Shown here piece after piece: positions 17,192 through 26,197 of a stretch of DNA of 64,000 bases (positions are counted from its first letter, which is position 1; every line of letters starts with the position of its first letter). A program made the translations under genes and the position numbers. Origin of the DNA: Melioribacteraceae bacterium (lineage in GTDB: Bacteria; Bacteroidota; Ignavibacteria; Ignavibacteriales; Melioribacteraceae). A model generated the notes under the pieces. It did no database searches. It had not been told where the DNA came from and saw only the letters and a program-made list of their open reading frames with translations. The DNA is taken from positions 1 to 64,000 of the forward strand of contig JAFGMI010000023.1 in the NCBI GenBank assembly GCA_016927595.1, in the 5' to 3' direction.

Positions 17192-17677
17192 TCAATCCAT
17201 TATTTCAGGATGGTCGGATTTAATTTTTTCAAGCAGTCCGGCGCATGCATCTTCCAGCAAATCGAGAACATGTTCAAACCCTGCCGGTCCGCCGTAATAA
17301 GGATCTGGAACTTCATCGGCATCATACTTAGTGCAGAAATCAGTCATCATTTTAATTTTATCAAAGTACTTCCCTTCGTAATCCATACTGATTACATCGG
17401 CATAATTTTCTTTATCCATTGTTATTATGTAATCAAATTTATCGAGGTCTATATTGCGGATTTTACGGGCGATACTGGTTAAATTATATCCTCGTCTCAG
17501 AGCATGCCTTCTCATTCTCGGATCCGCCTGTTCGCCTTCATGATAAGCAAGTGTTCCCGCGGAGTCGCATTTTATTTTATCCTGCAAACCTGCTTTCTCT
17601 ATCAGTCCGTTCATTACAGCTTCACCGCTGGGTGACCGGCATATATTACCCATACAAACAAATAATACGTTGATCAT
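17192..17677 (-). CDS. Low-molecular-weight protein-tyrosine-phosphatase family protein
   Basis: 161 residues with the N-terminal P-loop VCMGNICRSP (nucleophile Cys8, Arg14) and the late acid motif VPDPYYGG, the two signatures of the LMW-PTP fold. It would hydrolyse aryl phosphates by a phospho-cysteine intermediate. Its position directly upstream of a fructosamine-kinase-family gene suggests a role as a sugar-amine 5-phosphate phosphatase in deglycation rather than in tyrosine signalling, as proposed for similar bacterial pairs. No exopolysaccharide genes, the usual context for Wzb-type phosphatases, are nearby. Confidence 0.9.
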   Translation of the reverse strand: MINVLFVCMGNICRSPSGEAVMNGLIEKAGLQDKIKCDSAGTLAYHEGEQADPRMRRHALRRGYNLTSIARKIRNIDLDKFDYIITMDKENYADVISMDYEGKYFDKIKMMTDFCTKYDADEVPDPYYGGPAGFEHVLDLLEDACAGLLEKIKSDHPEIMD

Positions 17678-17776
17678 AAAACTCAGTAAATATTTTAAAT
17701 TTTGATGTGCAATATATGCAAGTAATAAAAAGCAACAAAAAAAAACCGGATATAAACTGAATGACTATGAATAGCA

Positions 17777-18322
17777 TCACTGGTTTTTCTGTAAATCCGT
17801 ATAAAGTCGTTCCGTATAAATAAACTCGAACTTAGCGGGATTTATTATTCTTTTCTGATCCTCGGTTATTATTACCTCGGTTCTCGTAAGCCAGGAATTT
17901 ACCATTTCACGGTTTTGAAGCGGTACAAACCAAAGCGATCCGTCTATCAGTTCCATTACTGCTCCCTGATTATGCAGCGTTTTTATGTTATGAAGATACC
18001 CGGTTGAATAACCGAAAAAAACTTCGGATACTCTGCGTATTCCTATCTTCGAATCCTTGAAATAGAAATATCCTTCATCAATTATTTCGTCGAGCACGAC
18101 AATAATTTCGGAAAGATTCACACCGATAAATAATCTGTCGGTATTCCACTCGGTACCGTTTGAGAGAGTGATTTTATTCCGCTCGATGTTCAGGATTGTT
18201 GCGGTGAAATATCTTACTTCGTTAAAATTAGTGTTTCTTGTCTCTATCATTCCACTGCAGCCGGATATGATAAATGTTGAGAAAATTAGTGCATATATGT
18301 TGTATCTATAACTTGACATCAT
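17777..18322 (-). CDS. Hypothetical lipoprotein
   Basis: 181 residues. A signal peptide ends in ISGC, a lipobox with the Cys at about residue 22. The mature part is about 160 residues with predicted beta strands (VRYFTATILNIERNKITLSN) and no domain I recognise. It should be membrane-anchored outside the cytoplasm. It stands alone, transcribed divergently from the aldo/keto reductase gene. Confidence 0.65.
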   Translation of the reverse strand: MMSSYRYNIYALIFSTFIISGCSGMIETRNTNFNEVRYFTATILNIERNKITLSNGTEWNTDRLFIGVNLSEIIVVLDEIIDEGYFYFKDSKIGIRRVSEVFFGYSTGYLHNIKTLHNQGAVMELIDGSLWFVPLQNREMVNSWLTRTEVIITEDQKRIINPAKFEFIYTERLYTDLQKNQ

Positions 18323-18434
18323 AACCAGCTTTCTCTTTTATTTCAATCGGTTAATTTCTCTTTTACCGGAAACAAAAATTAAGGTATATTCATTCGTATA
18401 ATTATTCCACAAGGAACAAAACAGCTGCACAAAT

Positions 18435-18465
18435 TTGTTTGTTTTTATAAAGGAGACTATTTTTG
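18435..18465 (+). promoter_or_regulatory. Bacteroidota-type promoter of the aldo/keto reductase operon
   Basis: TTG at 18435-18437, a 20-base spacer and TATTTTTG at 18458-18465 match the TTG-N19/20-TAnnTTTG consensus. Transcription would start near 18470, about 105 bases before the start codon. Confidence 0.6.
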
Positions 18466-18575
18466 GCTTAATACCGTTTGGTACAACTTCTTCAAACCTA
18501 TAAAATATGAATATTACAAGCAATTCAAATATTGGTCGGGACACTTAAACAAATACAATTTTCAGGGGATTTATT

Positions 18576-19556
18576 ATGGAATATACCAACCTCGGCAGAA
18601 CGGGACTGAAAGTCAGCACATTATGTCTGGGTACAATGAATTTCGGACCTTATGCGGACGAAAAAGACAGCTTTAAAATTATGGACAGAGCACTTGAACT
18701 GGGAATAAATTTTTTTGATACGGCAAATGTTTACGGTGCGATGTGGGACCCCGACGGAATCGGAAACACCGAGAAGATTCTTGGAAATTGGTTTAGAGAA
18801 GACAGCAGTCGCCGGGACAAGATAGTTCTTGCTACAAAAGTTTACGGTAAAATGGGAGAAGGTGTAAACGACAGGGGGCTTTCCGCTTATCATATAAAAC
18901 GCGCATGTGAAGCCAGTTTGAAACGTATAGGAACTGACCATATCGACTTGTACCAGATGCATCATATCGACCGTTCAGCGCCCTGGGAAGAGGTATGGCA
19001 GGCTATGGAACAACTGGTGCATGAAGGAAAGGTAACATACATCGGCAGCAGTAATTTTGCAGCATGGAATATAGCTGAAGCCAATACGATTGCAAAACAG
19101 CGGAATTTTATGGGACTTGTTTCCGAGCAGTCAATTTACAGCCTGCGCAACCGTCATATTGAACTGGAAGTAATTCCCGCATGTGAAAAGTTCGGATTGG
19201 GGTTAATTCCATGGAGTCCTTTGGGAGGCGGTATATTGTGCGGTGTGCTGGATAAAAAATATGATGGAAGAAGAAACCGTGAGCCGCTTCAGAGATCGGT
19301 TGAAAAACTGAGACCACAAATTCAAAAGTATGAAAAACTATGCGGGGAAATCGGATATAATCCTGCTGATGTTGCACTGGCATGGGTGCTGCATAATCCA
19401 GTTGTAACAAGCCCTATTATCGGACCAAGGACTATCGAACAGCTGGATGAAAATGTAAAGGCTGCAGAACTGAAACTTGATAATGGAGTACTTGAGAAAC
19501 TGGATGAAATTTGGCCAGGTCCCGGTAATCAGGCGCCGGAAGCTTATGCCTGGTGA
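18576..19556 (+). CDS. Aldo/keto reductase
   Basis: 326 residues with the AKR (TIM-barrel) pattern: MEYTNLGRTGLKVSTLCLGT at the start, INFFDTANVYG with the catalytic Asp and Tyr, VLATKVYG with the catalytic Lys, and HIDLYQMHHID with the His. The C-terminal IIGPRTIEQLDEN contacts the NADPH phosphate. It would reduce carbonyls or oxidise alcohols with NAD(P)H; the substrate is unknown. The next gene starts inside its stop codon (GTGA overlap), so the two are translationally coupled. Confidence 0.92.
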   Translation: MEYTNLGRTGLKVSTLCLGTMNFGPYADEKDSFKIMDRALELGINFFDTANVYGAMWDPDGIGNTEKILGNWFREDSSRRDKIVLATKVYGKMGEGVNDRGLSAYHIKRACEASLKRIGTDHIDLYQMHHIDRSAPWEEVWQAMEQLVHEGKVTYIGSSNFAAWNIAEANTIAKQRNFMGLVSEQSIYSLRNRHIELEVIPACEKFGLGLIPWSPLGGGILCGVLDKKYDGRRNREPLQRSVEKLRPQIQKYEKLCGEIGYNPADVALAWVLHNPVVTSPIIGPRTIEQLDENVKAAELKLDNGVLEKLDEIWPGPGNQAPEAYAW

Positions 19557-20527
19557 GAGTAAAAATGGCAGGTGATGTTAATTATGGAATTTCCGCGGAA
19601 ATGTCTTTCCCTGATGAATCAAAAGCTGCAACGCAGGAAATCCGTATGCCCGAACCTGTTAATGATGTAAAAGTATATCTTAATAGAATAGACCTTGTAC
19701 ATCAGCAAATATCCGGCAACAAATGGTTTAAGCTGAAGTATAATCTTCAGCTCGCACGGCAGCTGGGATTTGATAAACTTCTGACGTTCGGCGGAGCTTA
19801 TTCCAATCATATTGCTGCAACCGCAGCAGCCGGTAAATTATACGGTTTCCGGACCATAGGAATTATAAGAGGTGAGCAGCATTTGCCGCTCAATCCCACA
19901 CTTGATTTTGTCGTCGAACAAAAGATGGAAATTCATTATTATAGCCGTGCGTTTTTCAGAACGCGGAATACCCTGGAGTTCTTTGATAATATAAGAAAGA
20001 GATTCGGGAAAGACGTTTATATTCTTCCCGAAGGAGGAACGAATGAGTTGGCAGTTAAGGGATGTTCGGAAATCCCCGGAATGATAGATTCCGAATACGA
20101 TTATTTGTGTACAGCGTGTGGTACGGGTGGCACGATTTCGGGACTTATTGCAGGCTCAGAAAAAAAGAAGATTATCGGTTTTTCAGCATTGAAGGGAGGA
20201 GATTTCCTTATAAGAGATGTTGAGAATCTTCTGATGAAATCGACGGGCAAGAAATTTAATAACTGGATTATTAATACGGATTATCACTGCGGCGGTTATG
20301 CAAAAGTGAATGATGAACTTCTTTCATTTAAAGAGAAGTTTGAATCGATTAATGGGATTGAACTGGATTATATTTATACCGTTAAAATGCTTTACGGAAT
20401 TCAGGATATGATAATTAAACGACAATTTGAATCCGGTTCAAAAGTAGTTGCAATTCATACCGGCGGAATCCAGGGAAATGTGGGAATGAGGATGAGACTT
20501 CATCCAACAGGATTTATAAAACAATAA
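19553..20527 (+). CDS. PLP-dependent 1-aminocyclopropane-1-carboxylate deaminase/D-cysteine desulfhydrase family protein
   Basis: 324 residues of fold type II PLP enzyme. IDLVHQQISGNKWFKLKYNL contains the PLP lysine of this family (NKWFKLK), GGAYSNHIAATAAAGK the cofactor/substrate loop, and GTGGTISGLIAG the phosphate-binding glycine loop. It probably removes ammonia and sulfide from D-cysteine or a similar amino acid. GTG at 19553 overlaps the previous stop; an ATG at 19565 is an alternative start. Operonic with the aldo/keto reductase. The exact substrate is not settled by sequence. Confidence 0.87.
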   Translation: MRVKMAGDVNYGISAEMSFPDESKAATQEIRMPEPVNDVKVYLNRIDLVHQQISGNKWFKLKYNLQLARQLGFDKLLTFGGAYSNHIAATAAAGKLYGFRTIGIIRGEQHLPLNPTLDFVVEQKMEIHYYSRAFFRTRNTLEFFDNIRKRFGKDVYILPEGGTNELAVKGCSEIPGMIDSEYDYLCTACGTGGTISGLIAGSEKKKIIGFSALKGGDFLIRDVENLLMKSTGKKFNNWIINTDYHCGGYAKVNDELLSFKEKFESINGIELDYIYTVKMLYGIQDMIIKRQFESGSKVVAIHTGGIQGNVGMRMRLHPTGFIKQ

Positions 20528-20593
20528 AACTTTTTCAATACTTTTAACGTCTATTACACGATAGGTATTTTTACAAAAAGAGGGATTAATATC

Positions 20594-23347
20594 ATGTTGA
20601 AAAGAATCATTGCACTATTATTTATTGCGACATATCTCTTTGCAGATAATATACCGGAAGGATTCACAAAGGTTAAAGAACTCGGCGGTATAACCGAGTA
20701 TACGCTTGATTCGAACGGATTAACTGTGCTGCTTATGGAAAATCATTCGGCACCCGTTATAACTTTTATGGTAACTTACCGCGTGGGCTCGCGTAATGAA
20801 GTTACCGGTAATACAGGCTCTACCCATTTGCTGGAACATCTGATGTTTAAGGGGACAGAAAAATATAATAAAGCTAATGGCGGTCACATTGATGCCACTC
20901 TTGGAAACATCGGAGCCAGGCTTAACGCTACCACGTGGCTTGACAGAACCAATTATTACGAGACTATCCCGAGTGATTATCTTGAACTTGCTGTTGATAT
21001 AGAATCCGACAGGATGAGGAATCTTTTACTTAGAAAGGAAGATAAAGATTCGGAAATGACCGTTGTGCGTAACGAGTATGAGAGAGGAGAAAACAGTCCG
21101 TTCAGTGCTTTGAATAAGGAAATATGGGCTGCTGCTTTTCAGGCTCACCCGTATCATCATTCAACCATCGGATGGAAATCGGACATAGAGAATGTACCCA
21201 TGGAAGATTTAAGAGATTTTTATAATACATTCTACTGGCCTAATAACGCAACAGTAACAGTGATAGGCGATTTTAAGACTAACGAGGCATTGAGCTTAAT
21301 TAAGAAATATTACGGGCAGATAACCAGGTCGCCTCATGAAATTCCAGAGGTATATACGGTTGAGCCGGAACAGCAGGGTGAAAGAAGAGTTTCTGTTAAA
21401 CGTGCCGGACAAGTTGGAGTTGTAGGAATTGGACATAAAAAACCAGGTGCCAGTCATGCCGATACTTATCCGCTTGAAGTTTTAAGCAGAATTTTATCCG
21501 ATGGTAAAACCAGCAGGTTCTATAAAGCGCTGGTGGATCAGGGTAAAGCGGTTGATATTTTCAACTTCAACTTTCCTTTCAAAGATCCCAACCTCTTTGT
21601 CAGTTATGCATTCCTTACTCCCGGCGCTACGCATGAAGAAGCTGAACAAATTATACTTGATGTGTTCGAGAAAATTAAATCCGAGGGTGTTACCGCCGAT
21701 GAAGTTAACAGAGCAATCAGTCAGATAACTGCAGAAACAGCCTTCGACAGGGACGGTTCATTCTCGATTGCAAACGAGATAAATACTGCAATTGCTATGG
21801 GGGACTGGACATTCTACGTCAACTATCCCGATAATATTAAGAAAGTTACACCGGAAGACGTTAAACGTGTTGTTGAACAGTATTTCATAGAGAAAAACAG
21901 AACAACTGGCTATTTCATCCCTAAATCATCTGCTCAGCAGGCTTCGGCAAACGGTCCAAGTATGCGGTCGGAATACAAGACCTTCAATTATTATCGGGAT
22001 CCGGAATTGACTACGCTGAACGATCACACTGGTTCTAACCCTGTTATTACACCTATCCAAAATACAGGTATAGCCGATAATATTAACGATAGTAACATCG
22101 CCGGAATTAGGGTTATAACAGCAAAAACCGGCGTTAAGGATGTCGTTACATTCCGCGGAAGTTTTGCTGCAGGCGATCATTTCAGTCCTGAATCGAACAA
22201 GGCGATTGCCGATCTTACTGGAAATATGCTCGATAAAGGGACGCAGAAAAATGATAAGTTCAGTCTCGCTGAAAAACTTGAAAATCTGGGTGCTTCAATT
22301 AACTTTTCTGTAAATACACACCAGCTTGCATTTAACGGGAGATGCCTTTCTAAAGATGCTAGGGCGGTAATTGAATTGCTGGCTGAGCAATTGCGTTTTC
22401 CAGCAATGAATCAGGAAGAGTTTGATAAACTTAAAAAACAGCGTATTGGCGAATGGAAGCAGGTGCTTGACAATACTAATACCAGAGCCTCGGAAAAGCT
22501 TAACGAATTAATATTTCCTGATGAACATCCTAATCATGCAGCTACAATTGAAAAACTTATTGAAGATGCCGATAAAGCAACACTTGAGGAAGTCAAGGAA
22601 TTCCATGATAAATATTACGGACCACAGTCAATGATATTGGTTCTTGTCGGCGATATCGATGATAAGATAATTTCAGAGGCGGTAAAGATTTCATTTAACG
22701 GCTGGGCTGGTGGAATAGATTACCCCGAATATGATCGCGCAGATTATCAAACTCTTAACAAAACCGAAATAGTTAAACTTGAAGACAAAACAAGTGCAAC
22801 TCTTACAATTGGTCAAATAACAAAACTTAAAAGAAGCGATCCTGATTATGTGGCTTTCTACGTGGCTAACCAGTCATTCGGCGGTGGAAGTTTCACTGCC
22901 AGACTGCTGTCGATAATCCGCGATGACGAAGGACTCACTTATGGAATATTCTCCAGTCACAATGATGATATTTACAGCGACGGTGCATGGTCTATTTCCG
23001 GAACTTTCTCACCCGATTTGCTTGGGCAGGGTTATTCATCAACAATGCGCGAATTAAAAAGATGGATTAGAGACGGCATAACCGAAGATGAACTTGCAGA
23101 CACAAAATCGAGATTAATCGGCTCATACAAGGTAAACCTTGAGACAACAAACGGAATGGCTCGTCAGATTTTGAGCTTCGTAGAAAGAGGTTTCGGTATT
23201 TCCTACATGGATGAATACCCTAATCTTATCCAGGCGCTTACCGTTGATGAAGTTAATAATGTTGTTAAGAAGTATATTGATCCGGATAAACTTGTAACTG
23301 TTGTAGCGGGTTCCGTTAAAATGGACGATTTGAAAATAAGAAATTAA
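20594..23347 (+). CDS. Secreted M16 family metallopeptidase (two-domain)
   Basis: 917 residues. A signal peptide (about 1-17) is followed by two M16 halves. The first holds the inverted zinc motif HLLEH (His78, Glu81, His82) in STHLLEHLMFKGT and a distal Glu near NEYERGENSPF. The second half (from about residue 510, FRGSFAAGDHFSPES) is a homologous domain without the zinc motif, as usual for M16 proteins. It should act as a periplasmic clamshell peptidase on small peptides. It is monocistronic and ends in a strong terminator. Confidence 0.93.
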   Translation: MLKRIIALLFIATYLFADNIPEGFTKVKELGGITEYTLDSNGLTVLLMENHSAPVITFMVTYRVGSRNEVTGNTGSTHLLEHLMFKGTEKYNKANGGHIDATLGNIGARLNATTWLDRTNYYETIPSDYLELAVDIESDRMRNLLLRKEDKDSEMTVVRNEYERGENSPFSALNKEIWAAAFQAHPYHHSTIGWKSDIENVPMEDLRDFYNTFYWPNNATVTVIGDFKTNEALSLIKKYYGQITRSPHEIPEVYTVEPEQQGERRVSVKRAGQVGVVGIGHKKPGASHADTYPLEVLSRILSDGKTSRFYKALVDQGKAVDIFNFNFPFKDPNLFVSYAFLTPGATHEEAEQIILDVFEKIKSEGVTADEVNRAISQITAETAFDRDGSFSIANEINTAIAMGDWTFYVNYPDNIKKVTPEDVKRVVEQYFIEKNRTTGYFIPKSSAQQASANGPSMRSEYKTFNYYRDPELTTLNDHTGSNPVITPIQNTGIADNINDSNIAGIRVITAKTGVKDVVTFRGSFAAGDHFSPESNKAIADLTGNMLDKGTQKNDKFSLAEKLENLGASINFSVNTHQLAFNGRCLSKDARAVIELLAEQLRFPAMNQEEFDKLKKQRIGEWKQVLDNTNTRASEKLNELIFPDEHPNHAATIEKLIEDADKATLEEVKEFHDKYYGPQSMILVLVGDIDDKIISEAVKISFNGWAGGIDYPEYDRADYQTLNKTEIVKLEDKTSATLTIGQITKLKRSDPDYVAFYVANQSFGGGSFTARLLSIIRDDEGLTYGIFSSHNDDIYSDGAWSISGTFSPDLLGQGYSSTMRELKRWIRDGITEDELADTKSRLIGSYKVNLETTNGMARQILSFVERGFGISYMDEYPNLIQALTVDEVNNVVKKYIDPDKLVTVVAGSVKMDDLKIRN

Positions 23348-23360
23348 TCCGATTTATAAC

Positions 23361-23399
23361 ATTCCCGGGGAATGCGGCTCCCGGGAATTATTTTTATTT
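23361..23399 (+). terminator. Rho-independent terminator after the M16 gene
   Basis: ATTCCCGGG at 23361-23369 pairs perfectly with CCCGGGAAT at 23380-23388 and is followed by a T-rich run. Confidence 0.92.
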
Positions 23400-23476
23400 G
23401 TTTCTCTTTCCTGATTATTCTATTATTATACAACATATCCTATTTTATATAAATTATTTAACCTTTGGGAGGTTTC

Positions 23477-24805
23477 ATGCGTTTTATGATTAATAAGATT
23501 TTCTACATCCCGGTTTTGTTTCTGTTAAGTTCGCTAATGCAGGCTCAGCCCGAACTGCCAAGGTTAAGCCCTTCGGCAACCGCTTATCAGAAAATAGGAA
23601 CTACGGATGTAACTATAAATTATTGCAGACCGGCTGTAAAAGACCGAAAAATATGGGGTGAATTAGTTCCGTTAGGAAAAGTCTGGCGCACCGGTGCTAA
23701 TGAAGCAACAACCATAGAATTCGGTTCCGATGTAAAACTTGAAGGAGAAGTGGTAAAAGCCGGCAGATATGCTTTGTTTACAATACCGGACGAATATGAA
23801 TGGACGCTAATCTTAAATACTGACGCTGACCAATGGGGAAATTATAATTACGATAAATCAAAAGATGTGCTTAGGGTAAAACTTAAACCTGAAGAAAATC
23901 ATTTTCATGAAAGAATGCTGTTCCAGTTCATTTTTGAGTCCGCCATGGTTAGTGTGGTAAATCTTGCATGGGAATACTTAAAAGTGTCCTTTAAAATCGA
24001 ATCGCATCTTTCCGATCCTGAAAGCAAAGATGTCAGACTCAGCCCGTTTTCAAAAATAAAGCAGAGAGTCGGTTTAACGGATGTAACAGTTACCTACGGC
24101 GCTCCCGGAGTAAAAGAGCGTAAGATCTGGGGTGAACTGGTTCCTTACGATAAAATCTGGAGAGCGGGAGCAGACGAGGCAACGACTTTCGAATTCAGTG
24201 CTGATGTAAAATTGAACGGGAATAAAGTACCTGCTGGGAGATATTCATTTTTTACAATCCCTTCGGAGGAGAACTGGATTATAATTCTTAACAGAACACC
24301 CGATCAGTGGGGCGCATATAGGTATGATGCCTCACTGGATTTGATGCGCTTTGAAGTAACTCCCGTTTCAAGTGATCATCCTCATGAAAGATTGAAATAC
24401 GGTGTGGAAGATATTTCAAATAATGGTGCAGTTTTGTTTTTAGCGTGGGAGAAAATAAAAATTCCAATAAAAGTCGATGTTGATACGGAAGAACAGGTTC
24501 TTAAAAATATCGAAATAGCTGTTAGTGAAAAACCAGATGACTGGTTAAGATATGCACGTGCTGCAAATTATGCATTGGAAAATAATATATATCTCGATAA
24601 AGCTATGAACTGGGTAGATAACTCCCTTGAGTTGTATCAGCACTACTGGAATAATTTTATCAAAGCGCACTTACTGTTTAAGAAAGGTGACAAAAAAAAC
24701 TCGCGGGAGTTCCTGAATATTGCATGGAATCTCGCCAGGAAAGATTCCAGTACACTAAAAAACGCCGAGCCCGGATTCAGAGAACTTGAGGCTAAACTTA
24801 AGTAG
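23477..24805 (+). CDS. Secreted protein with two DUF2911 domains and a C-terminal helical repeat
   Basis: About 442 residues. After a signal peptide come two tandem DUF2911 domains (about 30-155 and 175-310). Both carry the same set of landmarks: LSPSATAYQKIGTTDV versus LSPFSKIKQRVGLTDV, then KIWGELVP and VWRTGANEATT versus IWRAGADEATT. A C-terminal segment (about 325-440) looks like TPR helices. The function of DUF2911 is unknown. The ATG at 23477 is preferred because GGGAGG lies four to nine bases before it; the TTG at 23465 would destroy that site. Confidence 0.85.
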   Translation: MRFMINKIFYIPVLFLLSSLMQAQPELPRLSPSATAYQKIGTTDVTINYCRPAVKDRKIWGELVPLGKVWRTGANEATTIEFGSDVKLEGEVVKAGRYALFTIPDEYEWTLILNTDADQWGNYNYDKSKDVLRVKLKPEENHFHERMLFQFIFESAMVSVVNLAWEYLKVSFKIESHLSDPESKDVRLSPFSKIKQRVGLTDVTVTYGAPGVKERKIWGELVPYDKIWRAGADEATTFEFSADVKLNGNKVPAGRYSFFTIPSEENWIIILNRTPDQWGAYRYDASLDLMRFEVTPVSSDHPHERLKYGVEDISNNGAVLFLAWEKIKIPIKVDVDTEEQVLKNIEIAVSEKPDDWLRYARAANYALENNIYLDKAMNWVDNSLELYQHYWNNFIKAHLLFKKGDKKNSREFLNIAWNLARKDSSTLKNAEPGFRELEAKLK

Positions 24806-24836
24806 CGAACTATTATTATTTTTGAACTGTTTTAAC

Positions 24837-24884
24837 ACAGAGACAAGGTGATAAAGGATGATCGCTGAGTCTCTGTTTTTTTTT
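24837..24884 (+). terminator. Rho-independent terminator after the DUF2911 gene
   Basis: ACAGAGAC at 24837-24844 pairs with GTCTCTGT at 24869-24876, followed by nine T residues. The loop is long (24 bases). Confidence 0.75.
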
Positions 24885-24900
24885 GTTTATAATTGTATTT

Positions 24901-26121
24901 ATGAAAAAGTTTGAAATACCCGAAAAATATAAAAGCTCGATTATTACCCGTATAAAAAACAACAGAAAACTCGAGGATCCCCGCAAACAGAACTTTGAAC
25001 CGACTGAGCTCGATTTCGGTCCCGTTCGGTTTAATATTGCCCGTCATTTCGGATTCTGTTACGGTGTTGAGAATGCAATAGAAATCGCATATAAAACCAT
25101 TGATGCTAATCCTGGCAAAAGAATTTACCTGCTCAGTGAAATGATACATAATCCCGGCGTTAATGACGATCTGCTAAGCCGCGGTGTGCAATTTTTAATG
25201 GATACGAAGGGGAATCAATTAGTTGAGTGGGACAAACTAAAGCCCGATGATGTGGTAATTATTCCGGCATTCGGCACAACATTGGAAATAGAAAAAAAGT
25301 TAAACGAACTGGGGATTGATCCTTATAAGTATAATACGACATGTCCCTTCGTTGAAAAAGTATGGAACCGGGCTGCTTCTCTCGGAAAGGAAGATTATAC
25401 AATTGTAATTCATGGTAAACATGATCATGAGGAAACGCGCGCTACTTTCTCGCACAGCAGATCCAATTCACCCGCTGTTGTTGTGAGGGATATTGAAGAA
25501 ACAAAATTCCTCGCCAAAATAATATCGGAAGAAATTGACGGCAATATGTTTTATGAATTTTTTAAGAGCAGGTATTCCGGGGGATTTGATGTTAAAAAAA
25601 ATCTGAACAAAATAGGCGTCGTAAATCAGACCACAATGCTTGCCTCTGAAACACAGAATATAGCGGATTATCTGAAACTGACTATGGTAAAAAAATATGG
25701 CGGGGAGAAAATAAAAGACCATTTCGCAGATACACGGGACACACTTTGTTATGCCACTAATGACAACCAGAATGCCACACTTGGTTTGCTGAAAAAGGAA
25801 GCTGACTTTGCCATTGTAGTCGGCGGATACAACAGTTCAAACACAACGCACCTTGTTGAACTGTTGGAAAAAAAATTCGAAACATATTTTATTTCGTCCG
25901 CTGATAAAATAATTTCAAAATCGGAGATAAATCATTTCGATATTCATGCGAAAAAGGAAAAGACTTCTTATAATTTCATTCCGGATAAAAAGAAGGTTGA
26001 TATTGTTGTAACCAGCGGAGCTTCCTGCCCCGACGCTGTTGTTGACGATGTGCTTAATAAAATATTGAAATACTTTGGGAATCATAAGGCTATTAGCAAG
26101 GTCTTTCAGACAGAACCGTAG
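24901..26121 (+). CDS. ispH: 4-hydroxy-3-methylbut-2-enyl diphosphate reductase (IspH), long form
   Basis: About 406 residues from the ATG at 24901; the upstream TTG at 24883 falls in the terminator's T-run and is rejected. The [4Fe-4S] enzyme makes IPP and DMAPP in the last step of the MEP isoprenoid pathway. Cluster cysteines are visible in HFGFCYGVENAI, NTTCPFVEKVW and TSGASCPDAVVDDV. It is about 100 residues longer than the E. coli enzyme, because of an insert and extra N-terminus seen in the cyanobacterial/plant/Bacteroidota type. It is a single-gene unit here. Confidence 0.93.
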   Translation: MKKFEIPEKYKSSIITRIKNNRKLEDPRKQNFEPTELDFGPVRFNIARHFGFCYGVENAIEIAYKTIDANPGKRIYLLSEMIHNPGVNDDLLSRGVQFLMDTKGNQLVEWDKLKPDDVVIIPAFGTTLEIEKKLNELGIDPYKYNTTCPFVEKVWNRAASLGKEDYTIVIHGKHDHEETRATFSHSRSNSPAVVVRDIEETKFLAKIISEEIDGNMFYEFFKSRYSGGFDVKKNLNKIGVVNQTTMLASETQNIADYLKLTMVKKYGGEKIKDHFADTRDTLCYATNDNQNATLGLLKKEADFAIVVGGYNSSNTTHLVELLEKKFETYFISSADKIISKSEINHFDIHAKKEKTSYNFIPDKKKVDIVVTSGASCPDAVVDDVLNKILKYFGNHKAISKVFQTEP

Positions 26122-26197
26122 TATTTGTTTTTTTTACATGATTAGTTTAGTTTCAAACCTTTGAAAAGATTGTTCTATAAAATTCAGGAATCCTCCC

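Noticed and set aside
17192-17677. LMW-PTP as a Wzb-type regulator of exopolysaccharide export
   Set aside because: No Wza/Wzc or glycosyltransferase cluster is nearby; the neighbour is a fructosamine-kinase-family gene.
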